A DNA stretch of 22,131 bases. It comes from AC-32 sp046726435 (lineage in GTDB: Bacteria; Actinomycetota; Thermoleophilia; Gaiellales; Gaiellaceae). This document shows positions 6,217 through 12,691 of the stretch, one piece after another. The position numbers and the translations under genes are program-made. Position 1 is the first letter of the stretch; each line of letters begins with the position of its first letter. The notes beneath the pieces are model-generated. The model saw only the letters and a list, made by a program, of their open reading frames with translations. It was not told the DNA's origin and did no database searches. The stretch covers positions 1 to 22,131 of the forward strand of contig JBKPAM010000059.1 of the NCBI GenBank assembly GCA_046726435.1, written 5' to 3'.

Positions 6217-8813
6217 TAGGCGACTGCGGTGGCCCGCTCGTCCTGCGGCAGGCGACGCGAGACGATCTGCGAGACGCCGTCACCGCCCATCGTCACGCCG
6301 TAGAGCACGTCGGCGGCCTCCATCGTCTTCTTCTGGTGCGTGACGACGATGAACTGCGCCCGTTCCGAGTAGCGCCGCAGCAGCTCGACGAAGCGGCCGA
6401 TGTTCGCGTCGTCCAGGGCAGCCTCCACCTCGTCGAGCAGGTAGAAGGGGCATGGGCGCGCCAGGAACAGCGCGAACAGGAACGAGATCGCACCGAGCGC
6501 CTTCTCACCGCCGGAGAGGAGCGAGAGCCGCGTCACGCGCTTGCCGGCCGGGCGCAGCTCGACCTCGACTCCGGCCTCGGACTCCGCGTCTTCGGGTCCC
6601 GGCTCCGTGAGCCGCAGCCGCCCCTTGCCGCCCGGAAAGAGCGTCGCGGCGACCTCCTCGAAGTGCGCGCTGACCGAGGCGAAGGTCTCGTCGAACCGCC
6701 GCTCCACGGTCTCGGTCAGCTCCCTGCGCAGCTCCTCGAGCTCCTGGAGGCTCGCCTCGAGGTCGGCGCGCTGGTCGACGAGCTCGCCGAGCCGCTCTTT
6801 CTCACGCTCGTACTCCTCCTTGGCGAGCGGGTTGACCTGGCCCAGCGTCTCGCGGCGGCGCTCGAGCCGCTCGATTCTGGCTGCGATCTCGTCGCGATCA
6901 TCCCCTTCGGCGGGCTCCGCGCCGGCCTCCTCGAGGCGCCGGCGAGCCTCGGCCGCCTCCCCCTCGAGACGGGCGCGCTCGACGTCGATTCCCGCGGCGC
7001 GCTCGCCCGCCTCGGCCGCGGCGCGCCTGACCTCCGCCTCATCGCCGCCGAGCCGGCGTAGCTCCGCCGCCAAGTCGCCCGCACGGGTGGCGCCCGCGTC
7101 GACGCGCGCTCGCAGGGGCGCCTCGAAGCGCCTTGCGGCGGCGATTGCAGCCTCGAGCGCGGCAGCGAGCCGCTCGGCCAGCGCGACGAGGGGCCCGCTC
7201 GGCAGTGGGGGCGACTGCGCCGGGAGCTCCTCGGCCCGGCGCTCGAGCTCGGCGGCGTCGTGTGCCAGTGCCCGGCGCCGCGCGTCGAGCTGGAGCAGCA
7301 CGGCCTCGGCGGTCTCGCCCGCGAACCAGAGCTCGCCGCGCCTGGCGTCGAAGCAGTGTCCCTCGCGTGTCACGAGCACGCCGCTCTCGGCGCGCTCGAG
7401 GTCTGCCGGCTCGGCGAGCCACACGTCGGCGAGCAGCTCGACGACGCGCTCACCGCCGGGAAGCGCCCGGACATGACTCGAGAGCGGCTCCGCCCCGAGC
7501 AGCGGCGGCCGTGAGGAGCGCGAGTCGTCGCGCCGTGGAGGAACGAGCACGCCGAGATCGCCGAGCCCGGCCTTGCGCGCCCGTTCCACGAGGCCGAGGG
7601 CCGCGGCGACATCGGTCGCCACGAGCGCGGATGCGCGCGCCGCCAGGGCGGCTGCCACCGCACGCTCGTAGCCGCACTCGACCTCCAGGAGCGACAGGGC
7701 GAGCCGCTCGCCCTCCTCGGCGAGCGCCCGTGCGGCAGGCGGTAGTCCCTCGCGTTCGGCGAGCGAGTGCTCGAGCGCCGCCAGCCGCTCGCGCGCCAGC
7801 CGAGCCTGTTCGCGAAGGGCCTCGCGCTCGGGGTTGCCCCGCGTCTGCGGCAGCAACGGCTCTGCGCACAGGCGGTCGGCAAGCTCGCGCGCCGCGTCCC
7901 GCCGCAGCTCCAGCCGCTCGCCGGCGCTGCGCAGGCGGTAGAGCGCCGAGCTCGCCCCCTCCCCGCGCCCCGCCGCGGCCGCGAGCTCCTCCTCCACGCG
8001 GTTCCGCTCCGCCAGCAGGCCTTCCAGCTTCTCGCCTGTGCGCCTCCGCACGAGCGCCGCCGCGGTGCGCCGCTCCTCGACCTCCGAAAGCCGCTCGTCG
8101 ACGGCGGCGAAGTCGAGTTCCGCCAACCGGGCCCGTAGGCCCGCGATCTCCCCGCGCAGCTTCTCGGCGCGCTCGGCGGCCGTTGCCTGCAGCGCCAGTG
8201 GGCGGAGACGCGCCTTTACCTCGGCCTCGAGGTCGCGCGCCCGTTCGACCTGGACCTGCACCCGCGCCAGCTTCAGCTCGGCCCGGTGCCGCCTCCGCTT
8301 GAACTTCCCAAGGCCGGCCGCGTCCTCGATCAGCGCGCGCCGCTCCTCCGGCTTGCTCGCGAGGATCTCCTCGACCTTGCCCTGGCTGATCACCGAGCCG
8401 TGACTGCCGCCGAGGCCGACGTCGGCGAGCAGCTCGACCAGGTCGGTGCGGCGGACGGGAGCGCGGTTGACCAGGTACTGGCCCTCGCCGCCGCGGTGCA
8501 GGCGCCGCGCGACCGAGATCTCCGTGAAGTCGAGCCCCGGGAACGCGGCGTCCTCGTTGTCGAAGAGGAGCTCGACCTCGCAGAAATCCGCGGCTTCGCG
8601 GCCCGGCGAACCTGCAAAGAGCACGTCGTCGGGCTTCTCCGCGCGCAGCTCGTGCGGGCTCAGGGAGCCGGAGGCCCAGAGCAGCGCGTCGGCGACGTTC
8701 GACTTTCCTGAGCCGTTCGGGCCGACGACGACCGCGACGCCGGGCTCGAGGCGAACCTCCACCGGCTCCGGGAACGACTTGAAGCCGCGCAGCTTTATCG
8801 CACGCAGGTGCAC
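6216..8813 (-). CDS. smc: Chromosome segregation SMC protein with short arms
   Basis: SMC is the ATPase of the bacterial condensin that extrudes DNA loops and helps separate sister chromosomes. The protein starts with MHLRAIKLRGFKSF, then Walker A GPNGSGKS (31-38) and Q-loop VISQGKV (141-147). A hinge-like globular region lies at about 375-510, and QVNPLAKEEYE (659-669) opens the C-terminal head. The signature LSGGE is at 766-770 and Walker B FYLLDEVEAALD at 790-801 with catalytic Glu795. Both heads and the hinge look intact. At 865 residues it is about 300 shorter than usual bacterial SMC (about 1150-1200), and the missing length is in the coiled-coil arms: about 200 residues before the hinge and 190 after it. 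GTG 8813 has no clear Shine-Dalgarno sequence. ScpA/ScpB are not in the window. Confidence 0.95.
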   Translation of the reverse strand: MHLRAIKLRGFKSFPEPVEVRLEPGVAVVVGPNGSGKSNVADALLWASGSLSPHELRAEKPDDVLFAGSPGREAADFCEVELLFDNEDAAFPGLDFTEISVARRLHRGGEGQYLVNRAPVRRTDLVELLADVGLGGSHGSVISQGKVEEILASKPEERRALIEDAAGLGKFKRRRHRAELKLARVQVQVERARDLEAEVKARLRPLALQATAAERAEKLRGEIAGLRARLAELDFAAVDERLSEVEERRTAAALVRRRTGEKLEGLLAERNRVEEELAAAAGRGEGASSALYRLRSAGERLELRRDAARELADRLCAEPLLPQTRGNPEREALREQARLARERLAALEHSLAEREGLPPAARALAEEGERLALSLLEVECGYERAVAAALAARASALVATDVAAALGLVERARKAGLGDLGVLVPPRRDDSRSSRPPLLGAEPLSSHVRALPGGERVVELLADVWLAEPADLERAESGVLVTREGHCFDARRGELWFAGETAEAVLLQLDARRRALAHDAAELERRAEELPAQSPPLPSGPLVALAERLAAALEAAIAAARRFEAPLRARVDAGATRAGDLAAELRRLGGDEAEVRRAAAEAGERAAGIDVERARLEGEAAEARRRLEEAGAEPAEGDDRDEIAARIERLERRRETLGQVNPLAKEEYEREKERLGELVDQRADLEASLQELEELRRELTETVERRFDETFASVSAHFEEVAATLFPGGKGRLRLTEPGPEDAESEAGVEVELRPAGKRVTRLSLLSGGEKALGAISFLFALFLARPCPFYLLDEVEAALDDANIGRFVELLRRYSERAQFIVVTHQKKTMEAADVLYGVTMGGDGVSQIVSRRLPQDERATAVA

Positions 8814-8836
8814 GCGTGCCGGAGGCTACTGGGCGC
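8813..8836. repeat. Short repeat shared with the palindrome at 14486-14509
   Basis: The plus strand here carries GCCGGAGGCTAC inside a 24-nt stretch that matches 14486-14509 except for one base missing before this 12-mer and one extra base after it. It overlaps the smc start codon and its upstream region. On the minus strand it supplies TAGCCT about 9 nt before the smc GTG. Two copies in 22 kb suggest a dispersed genomic repeat, but chance in GC-rich DNA is possible. Confidence 0.4.
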
Positions 8837-8862
8837 GGCGGATATCGCCGGGCCGCACCCCT

Positions 8863-8986
8863 GGGGTCAGATCTTGCGCTGCAACATTCCGCGGGAAAAG
8901 CGAAACGACTTCGGGTCGACCTGTCCACAGGTGGACGAGTTGTTGCCAACTCGGCACCGAAATGTGGCAACGCAAGATCTGACCCC
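8863..8986. mobile_element. Palindromic repeat element with 26-bp terminal inverted repeats (MITE/REP-like)
   Basis: The ends are inverted copies. GGGGTCAGATCTTGCG (8863-8878) matches the complement of 8971-8986 exactly, and similarity extends to 26 bp with two mismatches (8863-8888 against 8961-8986). Inside are a perfect 6-bp hairpin (GTCCAC at 8923-8928, GTGGAC at 8931-8936) and a GTTGCC/GGCAAC hairpin at about 8942-8971. It carries no ORF and has a lower GC content than its surroundings. It fills the gap between rnc and smc. From memory, GGGGTCAGA-type termini accompany REP-associated tyrosine transposases (RAYTs); no transposase is present here, so it would be a non-autonomous copy. The RAYT link is inference. 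Confidence 0.65.
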
Positions 8987-9003
8987 GGGGTGACCGCTCC
9001 GAA

Positions 9004-9683
9004 TCAGGCCGCGGCGACCAGGCGGTCGAGCGCTTGGCGGGCAGCGGCCTGCTCGGCGGCCTTCTTCGAGCGGCCGGTGCCGACGCCCGCCTCGTCGCCG
9101 TCGATCGTCGCCGAGCAGGTGAACGTCCGGTCGTGCGGCGGCCCCTGAACGTCGAGCACGTTGTAGCTCACCTGCCGACCTCGACGCGCAAGCGCCTCCT
9201 GGAGCTCGGTCTTGAAGTCGACGTAGCTCGTCAGCGCGTAGCTGATTCGGCCGTCGAAGGCGACGACGATGGGCTCCCGGATCGACTCGAACCCGTGCCG
9301 CAGGTAGAGCGCCGCGAGCGAGGCCTCAAGCACGGCCGCGAGGACGTTTCGGTTCCGGGCGAGCCGCTCGAGCTCCTCCTGCGGCGCCAGCTGCTCGCCG
9401 CGCTGGACCAGCCGCTCGCCGAGCCCCAGCTCCCTGGCGACCACGGCACAGCTCGCGCGCGAGACCACGTGCGAGCGGATCTTCGCCATCCGGCCTTCCG
9501 AGAACTCGGGGTAGCGGTCGTAGAGCGCCCGCGCGACCGCGAGCTCGAGGACGCTGTCGCCCAGGAACTCCAGCCGCTCGTAGGACGAGGCCCGGTCCGG
9601 CGCCCAGGAGCTGTGCGTGAAGACGTTCTCCAGCAGCTCTTCCGGCAGGTCGTCCAGGAGCTCCGCCAGCCTCTCGGGATCAC
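9004..9683 (-). CDS. rnc: Ribonuclease III, reading frame without a normal start (probable 1-nt frameshift near the 5' end)
   Basis: This enzyme cleaves double-stranded RNA in rRNA and mRNA maturation. The frame ending at 9004 encodes the family signature ERLEFLGDS (9553-9579), a second helix (VLEASLAALYL) with the later acidic residue, and a C-terminal dsRNA-binding domain (DFKTELQEAL ... GRSKKAAEQAAARQAL). Homology continues upstream to about 9669 (LAELLDDLPEELLENVFTHSSW). No ATG, GTG or TTG occurs in this frame between the TGA at 9802-9804 and an ATG at 9489, which lies after the catalytic signature and cannot be the true start. A GTG at 9683, 14 nt after the acpP stop, is one frame off. 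One extra C in the minus-strand CCC at 9676-9678 would give GTG-ATC-CCC-GAG-AGG-CTG and join the frames. A CTG start at 9669 is the alternative. Confidence 0.88.
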
Positions 9684-9697
9684 CCCCCGGTGCGCGG

Positions 9698-9943
9698 CTA
9701 CTGGTGCGTGGAGACGTAGTCGACGGCCTGCCCGACGGTCTGGATCTTCTGCGCGTCCTCGTCCGAGATCTTGATCCCGAACTGGTCCTCCAGCTCCATG
9801 ATCAGCTCCACGAGATCGAGCGAGTCGGCGTCGAGGTCCTCCTGGAAGGAGGCGTCCTCCGTGACCTCGTTCTCGTCCACGCCGAGCTGCTCCGTCAGGA
9901 CTTCCTTGACCCGCTCGAACACTTCCTCTCGCGACGCTGCCAT
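9698..9943 (-). CDS. acpP: Acyl carrier protein
   Basis: This is an 81-residue acidic four-helix carrier protein. The DADSLDLVELIMELED segment contains Ser41, the attachment site for 4'-phosphopantetheine, which carries growing acyl chains in fatty acid synthesis. Length and sequence are fully typical. The ATG has a GAGGTG Shine-Dalgarno sequence that overlaps the plsX stop region; the gap to plsX is 6 nt, so the two genes are co-transcribed. PlsX uses acyl-ACP as substrate, and coaD in the same window makes a CoA precursor needed for the prosthetic group. Confidence 0.97.
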   Translation of the reverse strand: MAASREEVFERVKEVLTEQLGVDENEVTEDASFQEDLDADSLDLVELIMELEDQFGIKISDEDAQKIQTVGQAVDYVSTHQ

Positions 9944-9949
9944 CTCACC

Positions 9950-10948
9950 TCACTTGCCGGGGGCTTCAGAGCGCGCCGATGCTAACACTCTTTCCGGCAA
10001 ACGCTGTGCAAGCCTGGCAACGACGTCGTGCTCGACGCCGCGGGCCGCGAGGCGGATCGCGTTCGCGATCGCGCGGCGCGAGGAATTGCCGTGGGCGATG
10101 ACGGCCAGCCCGCGCAGGCCGAGCAGGTATGCGCCGCCGTACGTCTCCGGGTCGAGACGGTTGCGCATTCCTCGGCCCGCGGGGCGGATCAGCAGGCCCC
10201 CGACGCGCCCGCGGCGGCTGGAGCGAATCTCTTCGCGCAGAGCGTCGAGAACCGTCGAGATCGTGCCCTCGAGCAGCTTCAGGACGACGTTGCCGGTGAA
10301 GCCGTCGCAGACCACCACGTCGGCCGCGCCCACCAGCAGGTCGCGGCTCTCCGTGTTGCCTCCGAAGCGGAGGCCGTCCTCGGCGGCAAGTAACGCGTGC
10401 GCCTCGAGCGTGAGCTGGTTGCCCTTCTCGGCCTCCTCGCCGATCGAGAGCAGCCGCACCTCGGGGTCCCGCACCTGCAGGACCTCCTCGGCGAAGACCG
10501 CGCCCATGTGAGCGAACTGGACGAGATGCTCGGGGCGCGCGTCGGCGTTGGCGCCCGCGTCGATCAGCACCGACGCCCCGCCCTTGGACGGGATCACGAC
10601 CGCGATCGCGGGACGCGCGACACCTGCAACCCGGCGCAGCTCGAGAAAGCATGCGGCCAGCATCGCGCCGGTGTTTCCTGCCGAGACGACCGCGTCGGCG
10701 CCACCCTGGCCGACCGCGCGACAGGCGGCGACGAGCGAGCTGTCCGGCTTCGCGCGCACGGCGTCGGCCGGCTTCTCGTCCATCGCCACGACCTGCGTCG
10801 TCTCGACGAGCTCGAGGCCTTCGGTGTCGAGGCCTCTTGGGCCGAAGAGGATGGGCTCGATGCCGTCCGCGGCCGCCTCGTGCGCCCCCGCGACGACCTC
10901 CTCCGGAGCGCGGTCTCCGCCCATCGCATCGACCGCAACGCGCGTCAC
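9950..10948 (-). CDS. plsX: Phosphate acyltransferase PlsX
   Basis: PlsX converts acyl-ACP and phosphate to acyl-phosphate, the first step of bacterial phospholipid synthesis through PlsX/PlsY, at the inner face of the membrane. The 332-residue protein starts VAVDAMGGDRAPEEVV, the family hallmark. It contains VVSAGNTGAMLA, IDAGANADARPEHLVQFAHMG and CDGFTGNVVLKLLEG, all typical PlsX blocks. Length is normal. The start is GTG without a clear Shine-Dalgarno sequence, 104 nt downstream of rpmF, and a hairpin lies in that gap. It is followed at once by acpP. Confidence 0.97.
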   Translation of the reverse strand: MTRVAVDAMGGDRAPEEVVAGAHEAAADGIEPILFGPRGLDTEGLELVETTQVVAMDEKPADAVRAKPDSSLVAACRAVGQGGADAVVSAGNTGAMLAACFLELRRVAGVARPAIAVVIPSKGGASVLIDAGANADARPEHLVQFAHMGAVFAEEVLQVRDPEVRLLSIGEEAEKGNQLTLEAHALLAAEDGLRFGGNTESRDLLVGAADVVVCDGFTGNVVLKLLEGTISTVLDALREEIRSSRRGRVGGLLIRPAGRGMRNRLDPETYGGAYLLGLRGLAVIAHGNSSRRAIANAIRLAARGVEHDVVARLAQRLPERVLASARSEAPGK

Positions 10949-10981
10949 GCGACTGAGGCGTCGCTTGCGATGCCGACCTCA

Positions 10982-11008
10982 GGACGCGCAGGCTCCGCCT
11001 GCGTGTCC
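10982..11008. promoter_or_regulatory. Hairpin in the rpmF-plsX gap
   Basis: A 12-position stem closes around a TCC loop. The inner 7 bp are perfect (CGCAGGC/GCCTGCG), and the outer 4 bp match after one G-T pair on the plus strand. In the minus-strand transcript that position becomes a C-A mismatch. It could separate expression of rpmF from the lipid genes, acting as a weak terminator or processing site; this is inference. Confidence 0.4.
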
Positions 11009-11052
11009 GTCTGAAACGACCGGTCGAGCCGTCCGCTCATCCGCAAGCGTCT

Positions 11053-11241
11053 CTAAGGGGAAGGGGTGCGGAGTGGCTCGATCTCGCGGCCGCCGTAGGT
11101 CTTGCAGTTCGGGCACATCCGGTGCGGCTGCTTCGGGCGGCCGCACTGGGGGCAGATGTTCACGCGCGGCGCCTCGAGCCGGTGCGTGGCGCGGCGCTTG
11201 TCGCGGCGCGACTTCGACGTTTTCTTCTTCGGGACGGCCAT
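11053..11241 (-). CDS. rpmF: 50S ribosomal protein L32
   Basis: The start MAVPKKKTSKSRRDKRRATH is the unmistakable L32 N-terminus, so I use ATG 11241 (62 residues) and not the upstream in-frame start at 11262. A zinc-ribbon with four Cys (CPQC ... CPNC) follows, so this is the zinc-binding form of L32. The C-terminus is longer than the minimum (YGGREIEPLRTPSP). No Shine-Dalgarno sequence is visible; a TATACT hexamer lies 10 nt upstream, suggesting a near-leaderless transcript. In most bacteria yceD/DUF177 directly precedes rpmF; here yceD is about 3.3 kb away on the other side of a plus-strand gene island. Confidence 0.97.
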   Translation of the reverse strand: MAVPKKKTSKSRRDKRRATHRLEAPRVNICPQCGRPKQPHRMCPNCKTYGGREIEPLRTPSP

Positions 11242-11251
11242 TCGGCGGCCG

Positions 11252-11257
11252 AGTATA
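11252..11257 (-). promoter_or_regulatory. Candidate -10 box of rpmF
   Basis: The minus strand reads TATACT, very close to the consensus, 10 nt before the rpmF ATG. It would start transcription about 3-4 nt upstream of the gene. The -35 region coincides with the inverted repeat at 11269-11289 and does not resemble TTGACA. Confidence 0.5.
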
Positions 11258-11268
11258 GCCACGAACCT

Positions 11269-11289
11269 GGGGGAACCCCTGGTTCCCCC
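11269..11289. promoter_or_regulatory. Perfect inverted repeat between divergent genes (possible operator)
   Basis: GGGGGAACC and GGTTCCCCC form a perfect 9-bp inverted repeat with a CCT centre. It lies 11 nt upstream of the rpmF -10 box, in the 192-nt divergent region shared with the plus-strand secreted-protein gene. It could be an operator controlling one or both directions, or a hairpin in a longer transcript. No regulator is identified. I see no clear plus-strand promoter in 11290-11420. Confidence 0.5.
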
Positions 11290-11433
11290 ACGAGCCCCCT
11301 CCTTTCGGCGGGTTTCCGGCGCTTACGTCTTTGCCAAGGCTTAACCGACGCCTTCCGCTCTCCTCGCCTCAGGTTGCCCGGGCCGAACTCGCTGCGCGCG
11401 ACCCTGTGTCCACGCAATCGAAGGAGGTATGAG

Positions 11434-11901
11434 ATGTTCAAGCTGGTAGCAATTGTCGGAGGGGTTCTGGTGATGGCGGGCGCCGCGCTCGCCGGCACGC
11501 TGACGAGCCTCGGCTCGACCACCAGCCCGACGATCGGGCAGACGCCGCTTGTGGGCTCGACTACGACCACCGGGATAGACGACCATGGTCGCGAGAACGA
11601 AGTGCGCGGCCGGGCGAACGAGGCGGGCGAGGATCTGCGCGGGCCGTGCGACGAGGCCGAGCATGCCAACGACCCGCGGTGCACCGGCGCGGCCGTTGCC
11701 CCGCCCCGCGCCGATGACGACGTCGCCGAGGACCGTGTCGACGACGACTTCGCGGACGACCGCGGCCACAACCGCGGCCCGAGCTCGAACTCCGGCCCGA
11801 GCGACAGCTCCGGCCACGGCAGCTCAGGCCGCGGCGATGGTGACCACGGTGGTGACGACGGCGGGCACTCCGGCCACGGCGGTCACGGCCGCGACGACTA
11901 G
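11434..11901 (+). CDS. Secreted low-complexity protein rich in Asp, Gly, His and Ser
   Basis: This 155-residue protein is of unknown family. Residues 1-20 form a signal peptide (MFKLVAIVGG ... AALA, likely cleaved after Ala20). A Thr/Ser-rich linker follows (21-47), then a charged segment with two Cys (72 and 83, GPCDEAEHANDPRC), an Asp-rich stretch (93-109), and a C-terminal tail (about 112-155) of Gly, His, Asp and Ser ending HGGHGRDD. The start at 11434 is set by a perfect Shine-Dalgarno AAGGAGGT at 11421-11428; upstream in-frame starts would add shadow sequence. The His/Asp tail could bind metal ions or act as a polyanion in the wall, but this is a guess. It opens the module with the response regulator and kinase, and its tail resembles that of the protein at 14079-14414. 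Confidence 0.85.
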   Translation: MFKLVAIVGGVLVMAGAALAGTLTSLGSTTSPTIGQTPLVGSTTTTGIDDHGRENEVRGRANEAGEDLRGPCDEAEHANDPRCTGAAVAPPRADDDVAEDRVDDDFADDRGHNRGPSSNSGPSDSSGHGSSGRGDGDHGGDDGGHSGHGGHGRDD

Positions 11902-11920
11902 CGACTCTCCCCCACGAGAG

Positions 11921-11955
11921 CGAGACGGCCCGGTTCTCTTCACCAGGCCGTCTCG
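11921..11955 (+). terminator. Hairpin after the secreted-protein gene
   Basis: A perfect 10-bp stem (CGAGACGGCC at 11921-11930, its complement at 11946-11955) with a 15-nt loop lies 19 nt after the stop codon. There is no T-run. It is probably a full or partial terminator, giving more secreted protein than regulator from one transcript, or an mRNA stabiliser. Confidence 0.5.
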
Positions 11956-11989
11956 TCGTCGGTTCGCCGAGAGCAGGAACAATCCCCAC

Positions 11990-12691
11990 ATGAGCAGGCC
12001 TAGACGCACGATCCTCCTGGTCGAGGACGAGACCTCGATCACCGAGCCCCTCGCCGAGTCGCTGCGCGGCGAGGGCTTCGACACCCTTGTCGCAGGCACG
12101 GTCGCCGAGGCGCTCGACCAGGCCCGGCGCGATCCGGACCTCGTGCTCCTCGACGTGATGCTCCCCGACGGCTCAGGTCTCGACGTCTGCCGTGAGCTGC
12201 GGCAGAAATCGCAGGTGCCGATCATCATGCTCACCGCCCGCGGCGAGGAGGCCGACCGGGTGGTCGGGCTCGAGCTCGGAGCGGACGACTACGTCGTGAA
12301 GCCGTTCAGCGCGCGCGAGGTCGTCGCGCGCATCCGCGCGGTGCTGCGCCGCACGCAGGCACCCGAACCGACGGACGAGTCGCCGCTCGAGATCGCCGAG
12401 GTGCGGCTCGACCCCGCCCGGCGGGAGGTCACGCTTCGCGGGACGCCGCTCGAGCTGAGCCGCAAGGAGTTCGAGCTCTTGCACCTGCTGATGCGCAGCG
12501 CAGGCACGGTCGTGACGCGGGAGCGGCTGATCGACGAGGTCTGGGACCCGAACTGGTTCGGCTCGACGAAGACGCTCGACGTGCACGTGAGCGGGATCCG
12601 GCGGAAGCTCGGCGACGACCCGGCGCAGCCGCGCTACCTGCACACGGTGCGCGGCGTCGGCTTCCGCTTCTCCTCAGACGACGCCGAATGA
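11990..12691 (+). CDS. OmpR/PhoB-family response regulator
   Basis: This 233-residue regulator has a receiver domain at residues 7-120 with the acidic pair Glu12/Asp13, phospho-acceptor Asp55 (LVLLDVMLPDGSG), Thr82 and Lys104 (YVVKPF). A winged-helix DNA-binding domain lies at about 135-228 (VTLRGTPLELSRKEFELL, SGIRRKLGDD, VRGVGFRF). It switches transcription on phosphorylation by its partner kinase. I chose ATG 11990 because the receiver begins just after it; longer frames run back through the preceding gene. The gene overlaps the kinase by 4 nt (ATGA). Target genes are unknown; the flanking secreted-protein genes and the divergent region upstream of 11434 are natural candidates. Confidence 0.95.
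   Translation: MSRPRRTILLVEDETSITEPLAESLRGEGFDTLVAGTVAEALDQARRDPDLVLLDVMLPDGSGLDVCRELRQKSQVPIIMLTARGEEADRVVGLELGADDYVVKPFSAREVVARIRAVLRRTQAPEPTDESPLEIAEVRLDPARREVTLRGTPLELSRKEFELLHLLMRSAGTVVTRERLIDEVWDPNWFGSTKTLDVHVSGIRRKLGDDPAQPRYLHTVRGVGFRFSSDDAE

Noticed and set aside
22..6219. Very long plus-strand ORFs (22-2073, 1986-3800, 3988-6219)
   Set aside because: They lie antisense to clear minus-strand genes (permease, ATPase, binding protein, ftsY, LanC-like). Their translations are Arg/Asp/Glu-rich without domains, which is typical of antisense frames in GC-rich DNA.
9231..9683. 150-residue minus-strand ORF starting at GTG 9683
   Set aside because: It is an out-of-frame reading of rnc with Arg/Ser-rich content. 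Only its start codon is of interest, as the probable original rnc start.
11122..11901. 259-residue version of the first secreted protein
   Set aside because: The upstream part is antisense to rpmF and the intergenic region. The perfect Shine-Dalgarno at 11421-11428 and the signal peptide fix the start at 11434.
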